NCBI RefSeq assembly: GCF_026723765.1
Contig: NZ_CP113524.1
Span: 1,101,001 to 1,165,000 of the forward strand
From: Lacrimispora xylanolytica
Lineage (GTDB): Bacteria; Bacillota; Clostridia; Lachnospirales; Lachnospiraceae
Direction of reading: 5' to 3'
DNA length: 64,000 bases
Under the pieces are notes generated by a model. The model saw only the letters and a program-made list of their open reading frames with translations. It ran no database searches and was not told where the DNA came from. Made by a program: the position numbers and the translations under genes. The stretch's first letter is position 1. Each line of letters opens with the position of its first letter. Below are positions 17,143-26,338 of this stretch, piece by piece.

Positions 17143-17183
17143 ATGTGCATAAAGGCCGGACATCGGCCCTTTTGCACATTTTC
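17143..17183 (+). promoter_or_regulatory. Intercistronic hairpin after binding-protein gene
   Basis: ATGTGCA-T-AAAGGCCG pairs with CGGCC-C-TTTTGCACAT, followed by TTTTCC. It resembles the partial terminators or stabilisers commonly found between a binding protein and its permeases, which keep the binding protein in excess. Confidence 0.6.
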
Positions 17184-17209
17184 CATTTCAAGGAGAAAGG
17201 AATCCGCCT

Positions 17210-18100
17210 ATGACATTTTCATTATTCTTTCAAAGCGTCATCAACGGGCTGAATCAGGGAGCTATTTATGCTTTGATCGCTCTGGGTTATACCATGGTCT
17301 ATGGAATTATCCGAATGATAAACTTTGCCCACGGCGATTTTATCATGATTGGGGCATACACCTTATTTTATACCATACCTTTGATGGTAAATGCCGGAAT
17401 GCCCGCCTGGCTTTCCGTTCTGGCCGCAATTATCGTTTGTGCTCTCGTAGGTGTGGTGGTTGAGGTAGTGGCTTATAAGCCTGTCCGTCAGGCCGGTTCC
17501 ATGTCAGCTCTTATTACGGCCCTTGCCATGAGTCTGTTCCTTGAGAATCTGGCAATGGTGCTCTTTGGCGCAAAGCCCCAGAACGTACAGAAGATCTTTG
17601 ATCTGCCGACTATCAACGTACTGGGAGCAGCCCTTCCTCTTAATGTAGTTCTCACCATTTTCATAGGCGTCATCATGATGGCAGGACTCCAGCTCTTTAT
17701 CAAGAAGACGAAAATGGGAAAGGCCATGCGCTCTGTTCCCCAGGACCGGGATGCCTCTGTGCTTGTGGGAATCAATGTAAATAAGGTAATTACCGTTACC
17801 TTTGCCATTGGCTCTGCACTGGCGGCTGTGGCAGCCCTTATGTACTGCACCAAATATCCAAGAGTGACCAATGATATGGGTTCCATGATGGGGCTTAAGG
17901 CTTTTATTGCTGCGGTCCTTGGGGGAATTGGAATTATACCTGGAGCCATGCTTGGAGGCATATTAGTGGGGCTAATTGAGATCTTTGTTAAGCTGATTGC
18001 TCCAGGCTGGTATGAAGCCATTACTTATGCCATACTGATCGTCATCCTTTTGGTAAAACCGTCCGGCATTCTTGGTAAGAATATGGGCGAGAAGGTATAA
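17210..18100 (+). CDS. LivH-type ABC transporter permease
   Basis: 296 aa, about eight hydrophobic segments. LivH-family hallmarks include ALGYTMVYGIIRMINFAHGDF near the N-terminus and GGIGIIPGAMLGG near the C-terminus. It forms the channel with the LivM-type protein next door. AAGGAGAAAGG precedes the ATG. Confidence 0.93.
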   Translation: MTFSLFFQSVINGLNQGAIYALIALGYTMVYGIIRMINFAHGDFIMIGAYTLFYTIPLMVNAGMPAWLSVLAAIIVCALVGVVVEVVAYKPVRQAGSMSALITALAMSLFLENLAMVLFGAKPQNVQKIFDLPTINVLGAALPLNVVLTIFIGVIMMAGLQLFIKKTKMGKAMRSVPQDRDASVLVGINVNKVITVTFAIGSALAAVAALMYCTKYPRVTNDMGSMMGLKAFIAAVLGGIGIIPGAMLGGILVGLIEIFVKLIAPGWYEAITYAILIVILLVKPSGILGKNMGEKV

Positions 18101-18110
18101 GGAGGAGAGC

Positions 18111-19100
18111 ATGGAAAAACAGATTAAAAGATCTTATTTGTTAAATATTTTAGGCGTATTATTTGTCTTTTTATTATTTGTCCTTCTCTTTGAGACCAGA
18201 GTATTTGGTGCCTCCACCCAGTATATAAAGGGAATATGCACGACGGCTTGTTATACAATTATAATGGTAGCCTCCTTAAATTTAGTGGTAGGGTTTATGG
18301 GAGAATTTTCTCTGGGGCATGCAGGCTTTGTGTCTGTGGGGGCCTATACCTCAGCCATTGTATCCTCAGCTCTAGCCGGAAAAGGCCTGCCGGATTTTTT
18401 CCTGTTTCTTGTTGCCCTTCTGGCAGGAGGGGCCGCCGCCGGAGTTACGGGAATTCTGGTCGGCATACCAGCCCTTCGCTTAAGGGGGGATTACCTTGCC
18501 ATTGTAACCGTGGCATTTGCTGAAATCATCCGGGTGTGCTTTTGCAACTTCGCCATTACAGGAGGCGGCAAGACCATGAGCGGGATTTTAAAGCTGTCTG
18601 ATTTTTACTGGTGCTACTGGATTATGGCAGGCTGTGTTGCAATCATGTATATGTATGTAAGAAGCCGGTTTGGAAGGACGGTAAAAGCCATACGGGAGGA
18701 CTATATCGCAGCAGCAGCTTCGGGAATCAATGTGACCTATTATAAGGTAATGACCTTTACTGTGGCTGCTTTTTTTGCCGGAGTGGGGGGCGGAATCTAT
18801 GCTCATTATATGACTGCCATGATTCCTACCAATTTTAATTTCATGTATTCTGCAGAACTGCTATCCGAAGTCATCATCGGAGGAACCGGCTCCCTGACCG
18901 GCTCCATTATAGGTGCGGCCTTCCTTTCCTCCCTGCCGGAAATGACCCGTCAGTTCTCCCAATACCGAATGCTGGTTTATTCTGTCATTCTTGTATTGGT
19001 CATGATCTTTAAGCCGGGAGGGATATTCGGAACCTGGGAATTTTCCTTAACCCGCATCATCAAACGGCTTTTAGGAACAAAAAGGAATGGAGGTGTGTAA
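18111..19100 (+). CDS. LivM-type ABC transporter permease
   Basis: 329 aa, about nine hydrophobic segments. LivM-family motifs: LVVGFMGEFSLGHAGFVSVGAY and LRLRGDYLAIVTVAFAEIIR. ATG 18111 follows GGAGGAG seven bases upstream; longer readings from 18072 overlap the previous gene and lack a ribosome site. It lies 10 bases after the LivH-type gene. Confidence 0.93.
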   Translation: MEKQIKRSYLLNILGVLFVFLLFVLLFETRVFGASTQYIKGICTTACYTIIMVASLNLVVGFMGEFSLGHAGFVSVGAYTSAIVSSALAGKGLPDFFLFLVALLAGGAAAGVTGILVGIPALRLRGDYLAIVTVAFAEIIRVCFCNFAITGGGKTMSGILKLSDFYWCYWIMAGCVAIMYMYVRSRFGRTVKAIREDYIAAAASGINVTYYKVMTFTVAAFFAGVGGGIYAHYMTAMIPTNFNFMYSAELLSEVIIGGTGSLTGSIIGAAFLSSLPEMTRQFSQYRMLVYSVILVLVMIFKPGGIFGTWEFSLTRIIKRLLGTKRNGGV

Positions 19101-19102
19101 CC

Positions 19103-19909
19103 ATGGCAGAAGAGGCAAAAAAGCACCCAGTGTTAAAGGTTCTAAATCTTGGAATCCAGTTCGGCGGGTTAAAGGCAGTTGACAGCTTTGACTTAGAGAT
19201 TGGAGAATCTGAGCTTATTGGACTCATTGGGCCAAATGGAGCGGGGAAGACCACTGTATTTAACTTAATTACCGGAGTATATAAACCAACGGAAGGCTCC
19301 TTTTATTTAAATGGGCAGCGCATGAATGGAAAAAGCACCTATCAGATCGTAGAAGCAGGAATTGCAAGAACATTTCAAAATATCCGATTATTCAAGAAAA
19401 TGTCGGTTATTGATAACGTGAAAGCTGCCATGAACGCCAGGCTATCTTATGGTCTTTTTCATGCTATATTCCGCACTCCCGGGTATTGGAAGCAGGAGGC
19501 GACCCTTACGAGCCATGCGAAGGAGCTTTTAAAGGTGGTTCACTTAGAAGGCAGAGAGGAGCTGGAGGCCGGAAACTTACCCTATGGGGAGCAGAGAAGG
19601 CTTGAAATTGCCAGGGCTCTTGCAACGGATATGAAGCTTCTTTTGCTGGATGAACCAGCGGCGGGTATGAATCCTACAGAAACGGAGGAGCTGCTTGAAA
19701 TCATCAATTATATCCGAAAGGAATTTAAAATCTCGGTTCTTCTCATTGAACATGATATGAGCCTGGTCATGAAGGTCTGCGAACGAATTAAGGTGCTTGA
19801 TTTTGGAACCACCATAGCCTCTGGTACTCCAAAGGAAATAGCAAACAACCAGAGAGTCATTGAGGCTTATCTGGGAAAAGAGGAAGAGGAGGTGGGGGAA
19901 GATGCTTGA
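19103..19909 (+). CDS. LivG-type ABC transporter ATPase
   Basis: 268 aa. Walker A GPNGAGKTT, the family's usual degenerate signature LPYGEQRRLEIARAL, Walker B LLLLDEPAAGMN, and a C-terminal stretch typical of LivG. It powers import with the LivF-type partner. It overlaps the next gene by eight bases. Confidence 0.93.
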   Translation: MAEEAKKHPVLKVLNLGIQFGGLKAVDSFDLEIGESELIGLIGPNGAGKTTVFNLITGVYKPTEGSFYLNGQRMNGKSTYQIVEAGIARTFQNIRLFKKMSVIDNVKAAMNARLSYGLFHAIFRTPGYWKQEATLTSHAKELLKVVHLEGREELEAGNLPYGEQRRLEIARALATDMKLLLLDEPAAGMNPTETEELLEIINYIRKEFKISVLLIEHDMSLVMKVCERIKVLDFGTTIASGTPKEIANNQRVIEAYLGKEEEEVGEDA

Positions 19910-20600
19910 GGTCCGCAGCTTATCCGTATCCTACGGAGCGATTAAAGCCATCCATAACGTATCCTTACACGTTAACCAGGGTGAGATTGTTTCCTTAATC
20001 GGTGCAAATGGAGCCGGGAAAACCACCATTTTAAGGACTATATCCGGTCTTAAAAAGGCTGATGAAGGAGAAATCCAATTTGAAGGAACTGATTTAAGAA
20101 AAACAGAGCCCAGCAGCATCATCCGCTTAAAGCTTGCTCATGTGCCAGAGGGCAGACACATCTTTCCACAGATGACCGTGGAAGAAAATCTGGAAATGGG
20201 AGCATTTGCAGATCAGAAGGATATGGAAGCCACCATGACAGACGTCTATGACAGGTTTTCCAGATTAAAGGAAAGAAGACGGCAGCTTGCAGGAACCTTA
20301 TCAGGAGGAGAGCAGCAGATGCTGGCTGTTGGCCGCGCCTTAATGGCAAGGCCGAAGATGATCCTCATGGATGAGCCCTCTATGGGGTTATCCCCTCTTC
20401 TGGTCAAGGAGATATTCTCCATTATAAAAGAAGTAAATAAGAATGGGATCACCATATTACTGGTGGAGCAGAATGCCAGAATGGCGTTGTCCATTTCAAA
20501 TCGTGCCTATGTCATGGAAACAGGAAAAATCTCCATGGAGGGAGATGCAGGAGAGCTATTACGGGATGTGCGGGTGAAGAAAGCATACCTGGGACAGTAG
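19902..20600 (+). CDS. LivF-type ABC transporter ATPase
   Basis: 232 aa. Walker A GANGAGKTT, signature LSGGEQQMLAVGRAL, Walker B LMDEPSMGLSP. ATG 19902 follows GGTGGGGGAAG and overlaps the end of the LivG-type gene, which indicates translational coupling. Last transporter gene; a 138-base gap follows before the metabolic genes. Confidence 0.93.
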   Translation: MLEVRSLSVSYGAIKAIHNVSLHVNQGEIVSLIGANGAGKTTILRTISGLKKADEGEIQFEGTDLRKTEPSSIIRLKLAHVPEGRHIFPQMTVEENLEMGAFADQKDMEATMTDVYDRFSRLKERRRQLAGTLSGGEQQMLAVGRALMARPKMILMDEPSMGLSPLLVKEIFSIIKEVNKNGITILLVEQNARMALSISNRAYVMETGKISMEGDAGELLRDVRVKKAYLGQ

Positions 20601-20738
20601 GAGGAAAACATTTCTATCCCGTGCTTCTAAAAGGGTGTATAATGGGGAGGGAATTATGACCTGTGTCTCAATACGGAGCGCCTGGGGCTAAAGCATAAGA
20701 TTAAGATTTGGTGTCATTACGGAAAAGAAGGTGAATCA

Positions 20739-21596
20739 ATGAAAGAACTTGCATACTATGATGGAACAATCGGAACGCCAGAGGAACTTACCGTGCCATT
20801 TAACGACAGGGTTCATTTCTTTGGAGACGGAGTCTATGATGCTTCCGTGGGAGGCAACCACAAGGTTTATCTCTTAGAGGATCATCTGGACCGTTTTTAT
20901 TCCAGCGCAAAGGCTCTGGATATTAAGATTCCCATGGAGAAGAAGGAACTGGGTGAGCTTTTGACCAGGCTGCTTTCCATGGTGGAGGGAGAAACGCATT
21001 TCGTATACTGGCAGGTGACCAGGGGAGCAGGTGCCAGGAATCATACCTATGGAGACGATATGACCGGTAAGCTGTGGGTCATGATCCGCCCCAATAAGCT
21101 AAATGATCCTGATGTCCCCATTAAGCTCATTACCAGAGAGGATACCAGATTTTACCACTGCAACATCAAGACCTTAAATCTCATTCCTTCTGTGATAGCC
21201 TCACAGAAGGCAAAGGAAGCAGGAACCGATGAAACCATTTTCCACCGGGGAGATATTGTGACGGAATGCGCTCACAGCAATGTTTCTATCTTAAAAGGCG
21301 GAGTTTTCTACTCTCATCCCAATGACACCATGATTCTCCGCGGAATTTCTAAGACCCATATGATATCTGCCTGCTATCGGCTGGGAATAGCGGTAATCGA
21401 ACGCCCATTTACCTTATCAGAGCTTATGGACGCAGACGAGATCATTGTGACCTCATCCTCTAATTTCTGTCTCCATGCCAATCAGATCGACGGCAAACCG
21501 GTAGGAGGAAAGGACCCTGTTTCCTTATCCCGGATCCAGAATGAGGTCATCAGCGAATACCTTTCTTATACAGGAAAGAATAGCCTGTTTGACTGA
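20739..21596 (+). CDS. Class IV aminotransferase, D-amino-acid transaminase type
   Basis: 285 aa, PLP fold type IV. The likely Schiff-base lysine is Lys144 in IKTLNL, and Glu176 in TECAHSNV is the cofactor-nitrogen partner. VTRGAGARNH has the Arg-x-His arrangement used by bacterial D-amino-acid transaminases to hold the substrate carboxylate. FGDGVYD near residue 30 is also typical. It most likely interconverts D-alanine, D-glutamate and their 2-oxo acids. This fits the D-glutamate cyclase-like genes that follow. A branched-chain aminotransferase is the main alternative and fits less well. Confidence 0.85.
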   Translation: MKELAYYDGTIGTPEELTVPFNDRVHFFGDGVYDASVGGNHKVYLLEDHLDRFYSSAKALDIKIPMEKKELGELLTRLLSMVEGETHFVYWQVTRGAGARNHTYGDDMTGKLWVMIRPNKLNDPDVPIKLITREDTRFYHCNIKTLNLIPSVIASQKAKEAGTDETIFHRGDIVTECAHSNVSILKGGVFYSHPNDTMILRGISKTHMISACYRLGIAVIERPFTLSELMDADEIIVTSSSNFCLHANQIDGKPVGGKDPVSLSRIQNEVISEYLSYTGKNSLFD

Positions 21597-21631
21597 TTTT
21601 TATCACACGTTGGAATCACATACGGGAGGGT

Positions 21632-22699
21632 ATGATGGAACGAGCAGAGCTGGAAAAAAGAAACGTCGGAGAAAATCTGGATTCTTTAATGAACTTAGAT
21701 CCCAGGGGATACGGAGTATGCAGGATTCTCTATGCAGGAAGCCGTGCTTACATGGGAGAGCCCCTTGCCATGAATGCGGCGGAAAGCTTGTGCAACACGG
21801 TGAAGGAAGATGATTTTGTCTATATTCTCACAGGATTTGTACTTCTTCCCCATAAGCAGCCAGAAATGGATGGAATGGTAAGCGCCATTCTTTTGGCAAG
21901 ATCCCTGGTTCTGGCATTTGGGGCTAAGCCTGTCATTCTCTGCCCTGGGGATTGCGTGGAACCGGTGAAAAAGTGCGCCGGAGTGGTAGGCCTTCATATT
22001 TATGAAGACTTAAAGGTGGTAAGAGAGCTTCCCTACAGTATGGGAGTAGCAGCCTTTACGAAAAATTCCAAACGGGCAGAAATAGACGGAGAGTGGCTTA
22101 TGAAAGAAGCCATGCCCACAGCCGTTATTTCCGTGGAAGCGCCTGGAGCCAATCATCTGGGAGTCTACCATAACGCAGCAGGACGGGATGTGACAGCCCT
22201 GGAAGCCAAAAGCGATATCCTGTGGGATATGCTTCGGGCCGCCGGAGTCTTAAACATTGCAATCGGTGATCTGGGAAATGAAATCGGCATGGGTGCCATC
22301 GCAAGCCACATTACCCAATACGTCCCCTTTACCGGGCCAGAAGAATGCACTTGCGGCTGCAAGGGAGGAATTCTTTCTGCCAGCAGTACCGACCATATCA
22401 TAACAGCCACCTGCTCGGACTGGGGCTGTTACGCCATGATGGCTGCCATTGCCTATCTAAAGCGGGATATGGAGATTCTTCACCGGGAGGAGATGGAAGC
22501 AGAGGTGATGCGGGTGGCTTCAAGGAGCGGTCTGGTGGACATGACAGGTTCTCTTTTACCGGGAATTGATGGCTTTAATACCCGAATGAATACAGGTATC
22601 CTAAGTCTGATGCGACAGTGTACAGCCTATGCCGTACGATATTCCGGCAATTCAGAGCACTGGTTTGCTCCCGTCATTGCCAAAGGATTCTTTCGGTAG
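21632..22699 (+). CDS. DUF4392 protein, D-glutamate cyclase C-terminal-domain homologue
   Basis: 355 aa, soluble. The sequence matches DUF4392, the C-terminal half of animal D-glutamate cyclase (DGLUCY), which turns D-glutamate into 5-oxo-D-proline. Recognisable stretches are VYILTGFVLLPHKQPEMDG, SVEAPGANHLGVYHNAAGRD and GDLGNEIGMG. A Cys-x-Cys-x-Cys patch (ECTCGCKGG) may bind metal. The other half of the animal enzyme (DUF1445) is encoded three genes downstream. It follows the transaminase by 35 bases and has GGGAGGG before the ATG. Confidence 0.82.
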   Translation: MMERAELEKRNVGENLDSLMNLDPRGYGVCRILYAGSRAYMGEPLAMNAAESLCNTVKEDDFVYILTGFVLLPHKQPEMDGMVSAILLARSLVLAFGAKPVILCPGDCVEPVKKCAGVVGLHIYEDLKVVRELPYSMGVAAFTKNSKRAEIDGEWLMKEAMPTAVISVEAPGANHLGVYHNAAGRDVTALEAKSDILWDMLRAAGVLNIAIGDLGNEIGMGAIASHITQYVPFTGPEECTCGCKGGILSASSTDHIITATCSDWGCYAMMAAIAYLKRDMEILHREEMEAEVMRVASRSGLVDMTGSLLPGIDGFNTRMNTGILSLMRQCTAYAVRYSGNSEHWFAPVIAKGFFR

Positions 22700-22780
22700 C
22701 AGGAAAATTACCGCTAAGGCGAAAGCGGGATAGGTTGAGAGCCAGTAAGCAATCCATGTTACAGAAAGGAGAGGAACATT

Positions 22781-23467
22781 ATGATACTTAAGGCAGTTGG
22801 AGACCGCGGGGTACTTGCAGAGCTGGGAAATTCCATTGATGAAGCAACAAACCGCAGGGTCATGGAACTGAATCGGAAGGTCTTATCCTCCAAGGCGGAA
22901 GGAATCATAGAGACAGTCCCTGCCTTTTCATCTCTTCTTGTTTATTACAATCCCCTGATTACTGATTATGAACAGGTATCTAAATACCTGTTAGCCTTGC
23001 AGGAAGCGGAAGAGAAGGAAGAAACGAATTCAGGGAAATTAATTGAAATACCCGTCTGCTACGGAGGGATTTACGGACCAGACCTTTCCTTTGTATCAAA
23101 GCATACCGGCTTAAGAGAAGACCAGGTAGTTCACATTCATTGCGGCAGGGACTATCGCATCTATATGCTTGGCTTTCTGCCTGGATTTCCCTATCTTGGA
23201 GGCATGGATCCCCGGATAAATACCCCAAGACTTTCCACGCCAAGAACGGTCATTCCGTCTGGGTCAGTAGGAATCGGAGGAGAACAGACAGGTATATACC
23301 CGATGGAGTCTCCCGGCGGCTGGCGGTTGATTGGGCGGACTCCTCTTCGGCTTTTTGAGCTTCAGATGGGAGAGGATAAGCTTTATAAGGCCGGTGACTC
23401 CATTCGGTTTGTTCCAATCGATCAAAAGGAATATGATGCAATCAGCCGGACACAGGAAATGAGGTGA
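22781..23467 (+). CDS. pxpB: 5-oxoprolinase subunit PxpB (KipI family)
   Basis: 228 aa. KipI/carboxyltransferase domain C-D family: MILKAVGDRGVLAELG at the start, HIHCGRDYRIYMLGFLPGF in the middle, and GSVGIGGEQTGIYP with PGGWRLIGRTP near the end. With PxpC and PxpA it forms the ATP-dependent 5-oxoprolinase that opens pyroglutamate to glutamate. Four bases separate it from pxpC. Confidence 0.93.
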   Translation: MILKAVGDRGVLAELGNSIDEATNRRVMELNRKVLSSKAEGIIETVPAFSSLLVYYNPLITDYEQVSKYLLALQEAEEKEETNSGKLIEIPVCYGGIYGPDLSFVSKHTGLREDQVVHIHCGRDYRIYMLGFLPGFPYLGGMDPRINTPRLSTPRTVIPSGSVGIGGEQTGIYPMESPGGWRLIGRTPLRLFELQMGEDKLYKAGDSIRFVPIDQKEYDAISRTQEMR

Positions 23468-23471
23468 CTAA

Positions 23472-24500
23472 ATGGCATTAGAAATCTTACAGCCGGGAGC
23501 ATTGTCAACGGTACAGGATATGGGAAGAAGAGGATATCAAAGCCAGGGCTTTCAGGAAAGCGGAGCCTGCGATAAATATTCCATGAGAGTATCCAATCTC
23601 CTGGCCGGTAATTTAGATGGAGAATGTGGGGCCGCTGTGGTGGAATTTACGTTAAGGGGAGGAGAAATTCGTTTCACCTCCCCTGAGGTGTTCTCTTTGA
23701 CCGGCGCAGACATGGAGCCTTTCTTAAATGGAACCCCGGTTCCTATGTATGAACCAATTTACGCGGAGGAAGGGGATGTGCTCACCTTATCCCTTGGGAG
23801 AAAGGGCTTAAGGGCTTACCTGGCTGTGTATGGAGGAATCGATGTTCCTCTCGTTATGGGAAGCCGTTCCACCAATTTAAAATGCAGGCTTGGAGGCGTA
23901 AAGGGTAGGCCATTAAAGCAGGGAGATATTCTTCCAACCAGAAAATCCACAGAAGAGGTCAGAGATTTTTGGAAAAGCATTCAGGGAAATGTACATGGGT
24001 CCTCGCCTTTTGTAAAACAGCCATTGCTTCAAAGACCGTCTACTCCCAAACGCTATTATGGGACAGCGGAATATGTACTTTTACGGGCAGTAGAAGGGCC
24101 ACAGATTCAGGCATTTACGGAGGAGGGAGTGAGGACCTTTCTTCGTAACCCTTACCGGCTTTCCAGCGACTGTGACCGCATGGCCTTGAGGCTTGAAGGT
24201 CCTGTAATTGATATGATACAGGGAGCGGATATCATATCTGACGGAATTGTGGAAGGCTCGGTACAGGTTTCAGCCTCCGGTCTTCCCATGGTAATGATGG
24301 CAGACCACCAGACAACAGGAGGCTATGCCAAGATAGCAACAGTAATTTCCACGGACATTCCAGCCCTGGCTCAGTTACGTCCCGGAGAATGGGTGACGTT
24401 TCAGTTTGTAACCCCACAGGAGGCAGTAAATATCTGCCGGAGAGAGGAACAAAGGCTTTTAGCTGCCTGTAAGGGTTTCCTGTCAGCGGCTGGAAATTAA
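23472..24500 (+). CDS. pxpC: 5-oxoprolinase subunit PxpC (KipA family)
   Basis: 342 aa, biotin-dependent-carboxylase-like KipA/PxpC family. Typical start LEILQPGALSTVQDMGRRGYQSQGF; further on GLRAYLAVYGGIDVPLVMGSRST and LPMVMMADHQTTGGYAKIATV. It is the partner of PxpB in the 5-oxoprolinase complex. Confidence 0.93.
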   Translation: MALEILQPGALSTVQDMGRRGYQSQGFQESGACDKYSMRVSNLLAGNLDGECGAAVVEFTLRGGEIRFTSPEVFSLTGADMEPFLNGTPVPMYEPIYAEEGDVLTLSLGRKGLRAYLAVYGGIDVPLVMGSRSTNLKCRLGGVKGRPLKQGDILPTRKSTEEVRDFWKSIQGNVHGSSPFVKQPLLQRPSTPKRYYGTAEYVLLRAVEGPQIQAFTEEGVRTFLRNPYRLSSDCDRMALRLEGPVIDMIQGADIISDGIVEGSVQVSASGLPMVMMADHQTTGGYAKIATVISTDIPALAQLRPGEWVTFQFVTPQEAVNICRREEQRLLAACKGFLSAAGN

Positions 24501-24534
24501 GATGGAACGAATCAGTATGAAAGGAAGAAACGAT

Positions 24535-25341
24535 ATGGATTATGCAGAAAGTAAGCCATGGCAGGTAAGATCACTGATACGGGAAGGTTTGATAGATGTT
24601 CCTACCACAGGAATGTGCAACGGGTATGCTCAGGGAAATTTAGTCATACTTCCGGAAGAGCTGTCCTGGGATTTTTTGCTGTTCTGTCAGAGAAATCCCA
24701 GAGCCTGTCCCTTGTTAGAGGTATCGGATGCAGGCAGTAAATCATTTCCCATAACGGCAAAAGGCAGTGATCTTACAAGAGACATTCCAAGATACCGGAT
24801 ATATGAAAATGGAATCTGCACGGGAGAACCGACTGATATCTCCTCGTTGTTTGATGAATACCAGAAAACAAAGGGCAGGCTCATTAGCTTTCTTATCGGA
24901 TGCAGCTTCTCCTTTGAAGCGGAGCTTTTAGAAGCAGGCATACCCGTAAGGCAGATAGAAGAAGGGGTCAATGTTCCCATGTACAATACCAGTATTCCCT
25001 GCACCTCTGCAGGAGTTTTTTCCGGAACCATGGTGGTCAGCATGAGACCCATCCCTCATAGTCAGGTTCCGGCAGCCGTTTCGGTGACCGCTGCCATGCC
25101 TAAGGTACACGGTGCTCCCATACATATCGGATACCCGGAAGCCATTGGGATTAAGGACTTATCAGTCCCCGATTACGGCGATCCCGTAACGGTGAAGGAA
25201 GGGGAAATCCCAGTATTTTGGCCATGCGGCGTTACTCCTCAGGCTGTTTTAATGAACAGCAAACCGACCTTTGCCATAACCCATGCTCCAGGCCATATGT
25301 TTATTACCGATTTAAAGAACACGGTTCTTAAATATAGCTGA
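24535..25341 (+). CDS. DUF1445 (UPF0317) protein, D-glutamate cyclase N-terminal-domain homologue
   Basis: 268 aa. DUF1445 family, annotated as putative hydro-lyase; in animals it forms the N-terminal half of D-glutamate cyclase. Motifs: GYAQGNLVILPEELSWDFLLFCQRNP, IGCSFSFEAELLEAG, and a C-terminal FWPCGVTPQ..FAITHAPGHMFITD. ATG 24535 follows AAAGGAAG by seven bases and is preferred over ATG 24502, which lacks a ribosome site. With the DUF4392 gene it supplies both parts of the cyclase as separate polypeptides, with pxpB and pxpC between them. Confidence 0.85.
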   Translation: MDYAESKPWQVRSLIREGLIDVPTTGMCNGYAQGNLVILPEELSWDFLLFCQRNPRACPLLEVSDAGSKSFPITAKGSDLTRDIPRYRIYENGICTGEPTDISSLFDEYQKTKGRLISFLIGCSFSFEAELLEAGIPVRQIEEGVNVPMYNTSIPCTSAGVFSGTMVVSMRPIPHSQVPAAVSVTAAMPKVHGAPIHIGYPEAIGIKDLSVPDYGDPVTVKEGEIPVFWPCGVTPQAVLMNSKPTFAITHAPGHMFITDLKNTVLKYS

Positions 25342-25367
25342 CACCTGTAAAAGAAAGGAGAAGAAAT

Positions 25368-26123
25368 ATGCCAACCATTGATTTGAACTGCGATCTGGGA
25401 GAAAGCTTCGGAGCCTACAAGATGGGTATGGATGAAGAGATTCTTCCGTTTATTACCTCAGCAAACATTGCTTGCGGATTTCATGGAGGAGATCCGCTGA
25501 TCATGGAACGTACCGTTGCGCTTTGTAAGGTACACGGAGTAAGGCCGGGGGCCCATCCTGGATTTCCGGACTTAAATGGATTCGGCAGAAGAAACATGAA
25601 TCTGTCTCCAAAAGAAGTAAAGGCATGTGTTACCTATCAGATCGGGGCATTAAAAGCATTTTGTGACAGCGCCACCATACGCCTTTATCATGTCAAACCT
25701 CATGGAGCCTTATATAACATGGCAGCCGTGGACTACAAACTGGCCGCCGCCATCTGTGAAGCCATCCATGACGTGGATGACAGTCTGGTGCTCCTGGCCT
25801 TAAGCGGAAGCGAGATGCTCCGGGCAGCCAAAGAATGCGGACTTTTTTATGCCAGTGAGGTATTTGCAGACAGGGCTTATGAAAGAGATGGAACCCTTGT
25901 TTCAAGAAATCAAAAGGGAGCTGTGATCGAAGAGAAAGAGGCAGCGGTAAAACAGGTGGTCCGCATGGCAAAGGAAGGCAGGGTAAGAGCCATTAACGGG
26001 GAAGACATTTCTATAAAGGCGGATTCCGTCTGCGTTCATGGGGATGGCCGCAACGCCCTTTCCTTTGTTAAAAGGATTCGGGAGGAACTTGCCGTAAAGG
26101 GAATTGAAGTAAAAGGGTTTTAA
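25368..26123 (+). CDS. pxpA: 5-oxoprolinase subunit PxpA (LamB/YcsF family)
   Basis: 251 aa. LamB/YcsF family start TIDLNCDLGESFGAYKMG, then ITSANIACGFHGGDP, VKPHGALYNMA and EVFADRAYERDGTLVSR. It is the subunit that acts with PxpBC in ATP-dependent cleavage of 5-oxoproline. Last gene of the operon; no terminator is visible before the two-component genes 215 bases on, so some read-through is possible. Confidence 0.94.
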   Translation: MPTIDLNCDLGESFGAYKMGMDEEILPFITSANIACGFHGGDPLIMERTVALCKVHGVRPGAHPGFPDLNGFGRRNMNLSPKEVKACVTYQIGALKAFCDSATIRLYHVKPHGALYNMAAVDYKLAAAICEAIHDVDDSLVLLALSGSEMLRAAKECGLFYASEVFADRAYERDGTLVSRNQKGAVIEEKEAAVKQVVRMAKEGRVRAINGEDISIKADSVCVHGDGRNALSFVKRIREELAVKGIEVKGF

Positions 26124-26201
26124 ACATATCTCTACCTTCTATATGAATAATTACTTGCAAAAGGTTATTTATTACATATTGGTAATTTCTGTGGTAAATA
26201 T

Positions 26202-26215
26202 GTTAATATATTAAC
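26202..26215 (+). promoter_or_regulatory. Perfect palindrome upstream of two-component genes
   Basis: GTTAATA-TATTAAC, a 14-base perfect palindrome about 120 bases before the response-regulator start. A TTGGTA box lies 17 bases upstream, so it might overlap a -10. A TTGACA at 26283-26288 has no good -10. Role uncertain. Confidence 0.3.
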
Positions 26216-26338
26216 AGAGTCAAAGAAGTTCATCGACAGAAGCTCTGCCTATAGAAGAAATGGCCGGCAGTATGCAAAAAACTTGACAAAATATTGGCAT
26301 AACAGGAACTTTATGTATATGACAGGAGGATATTATGG

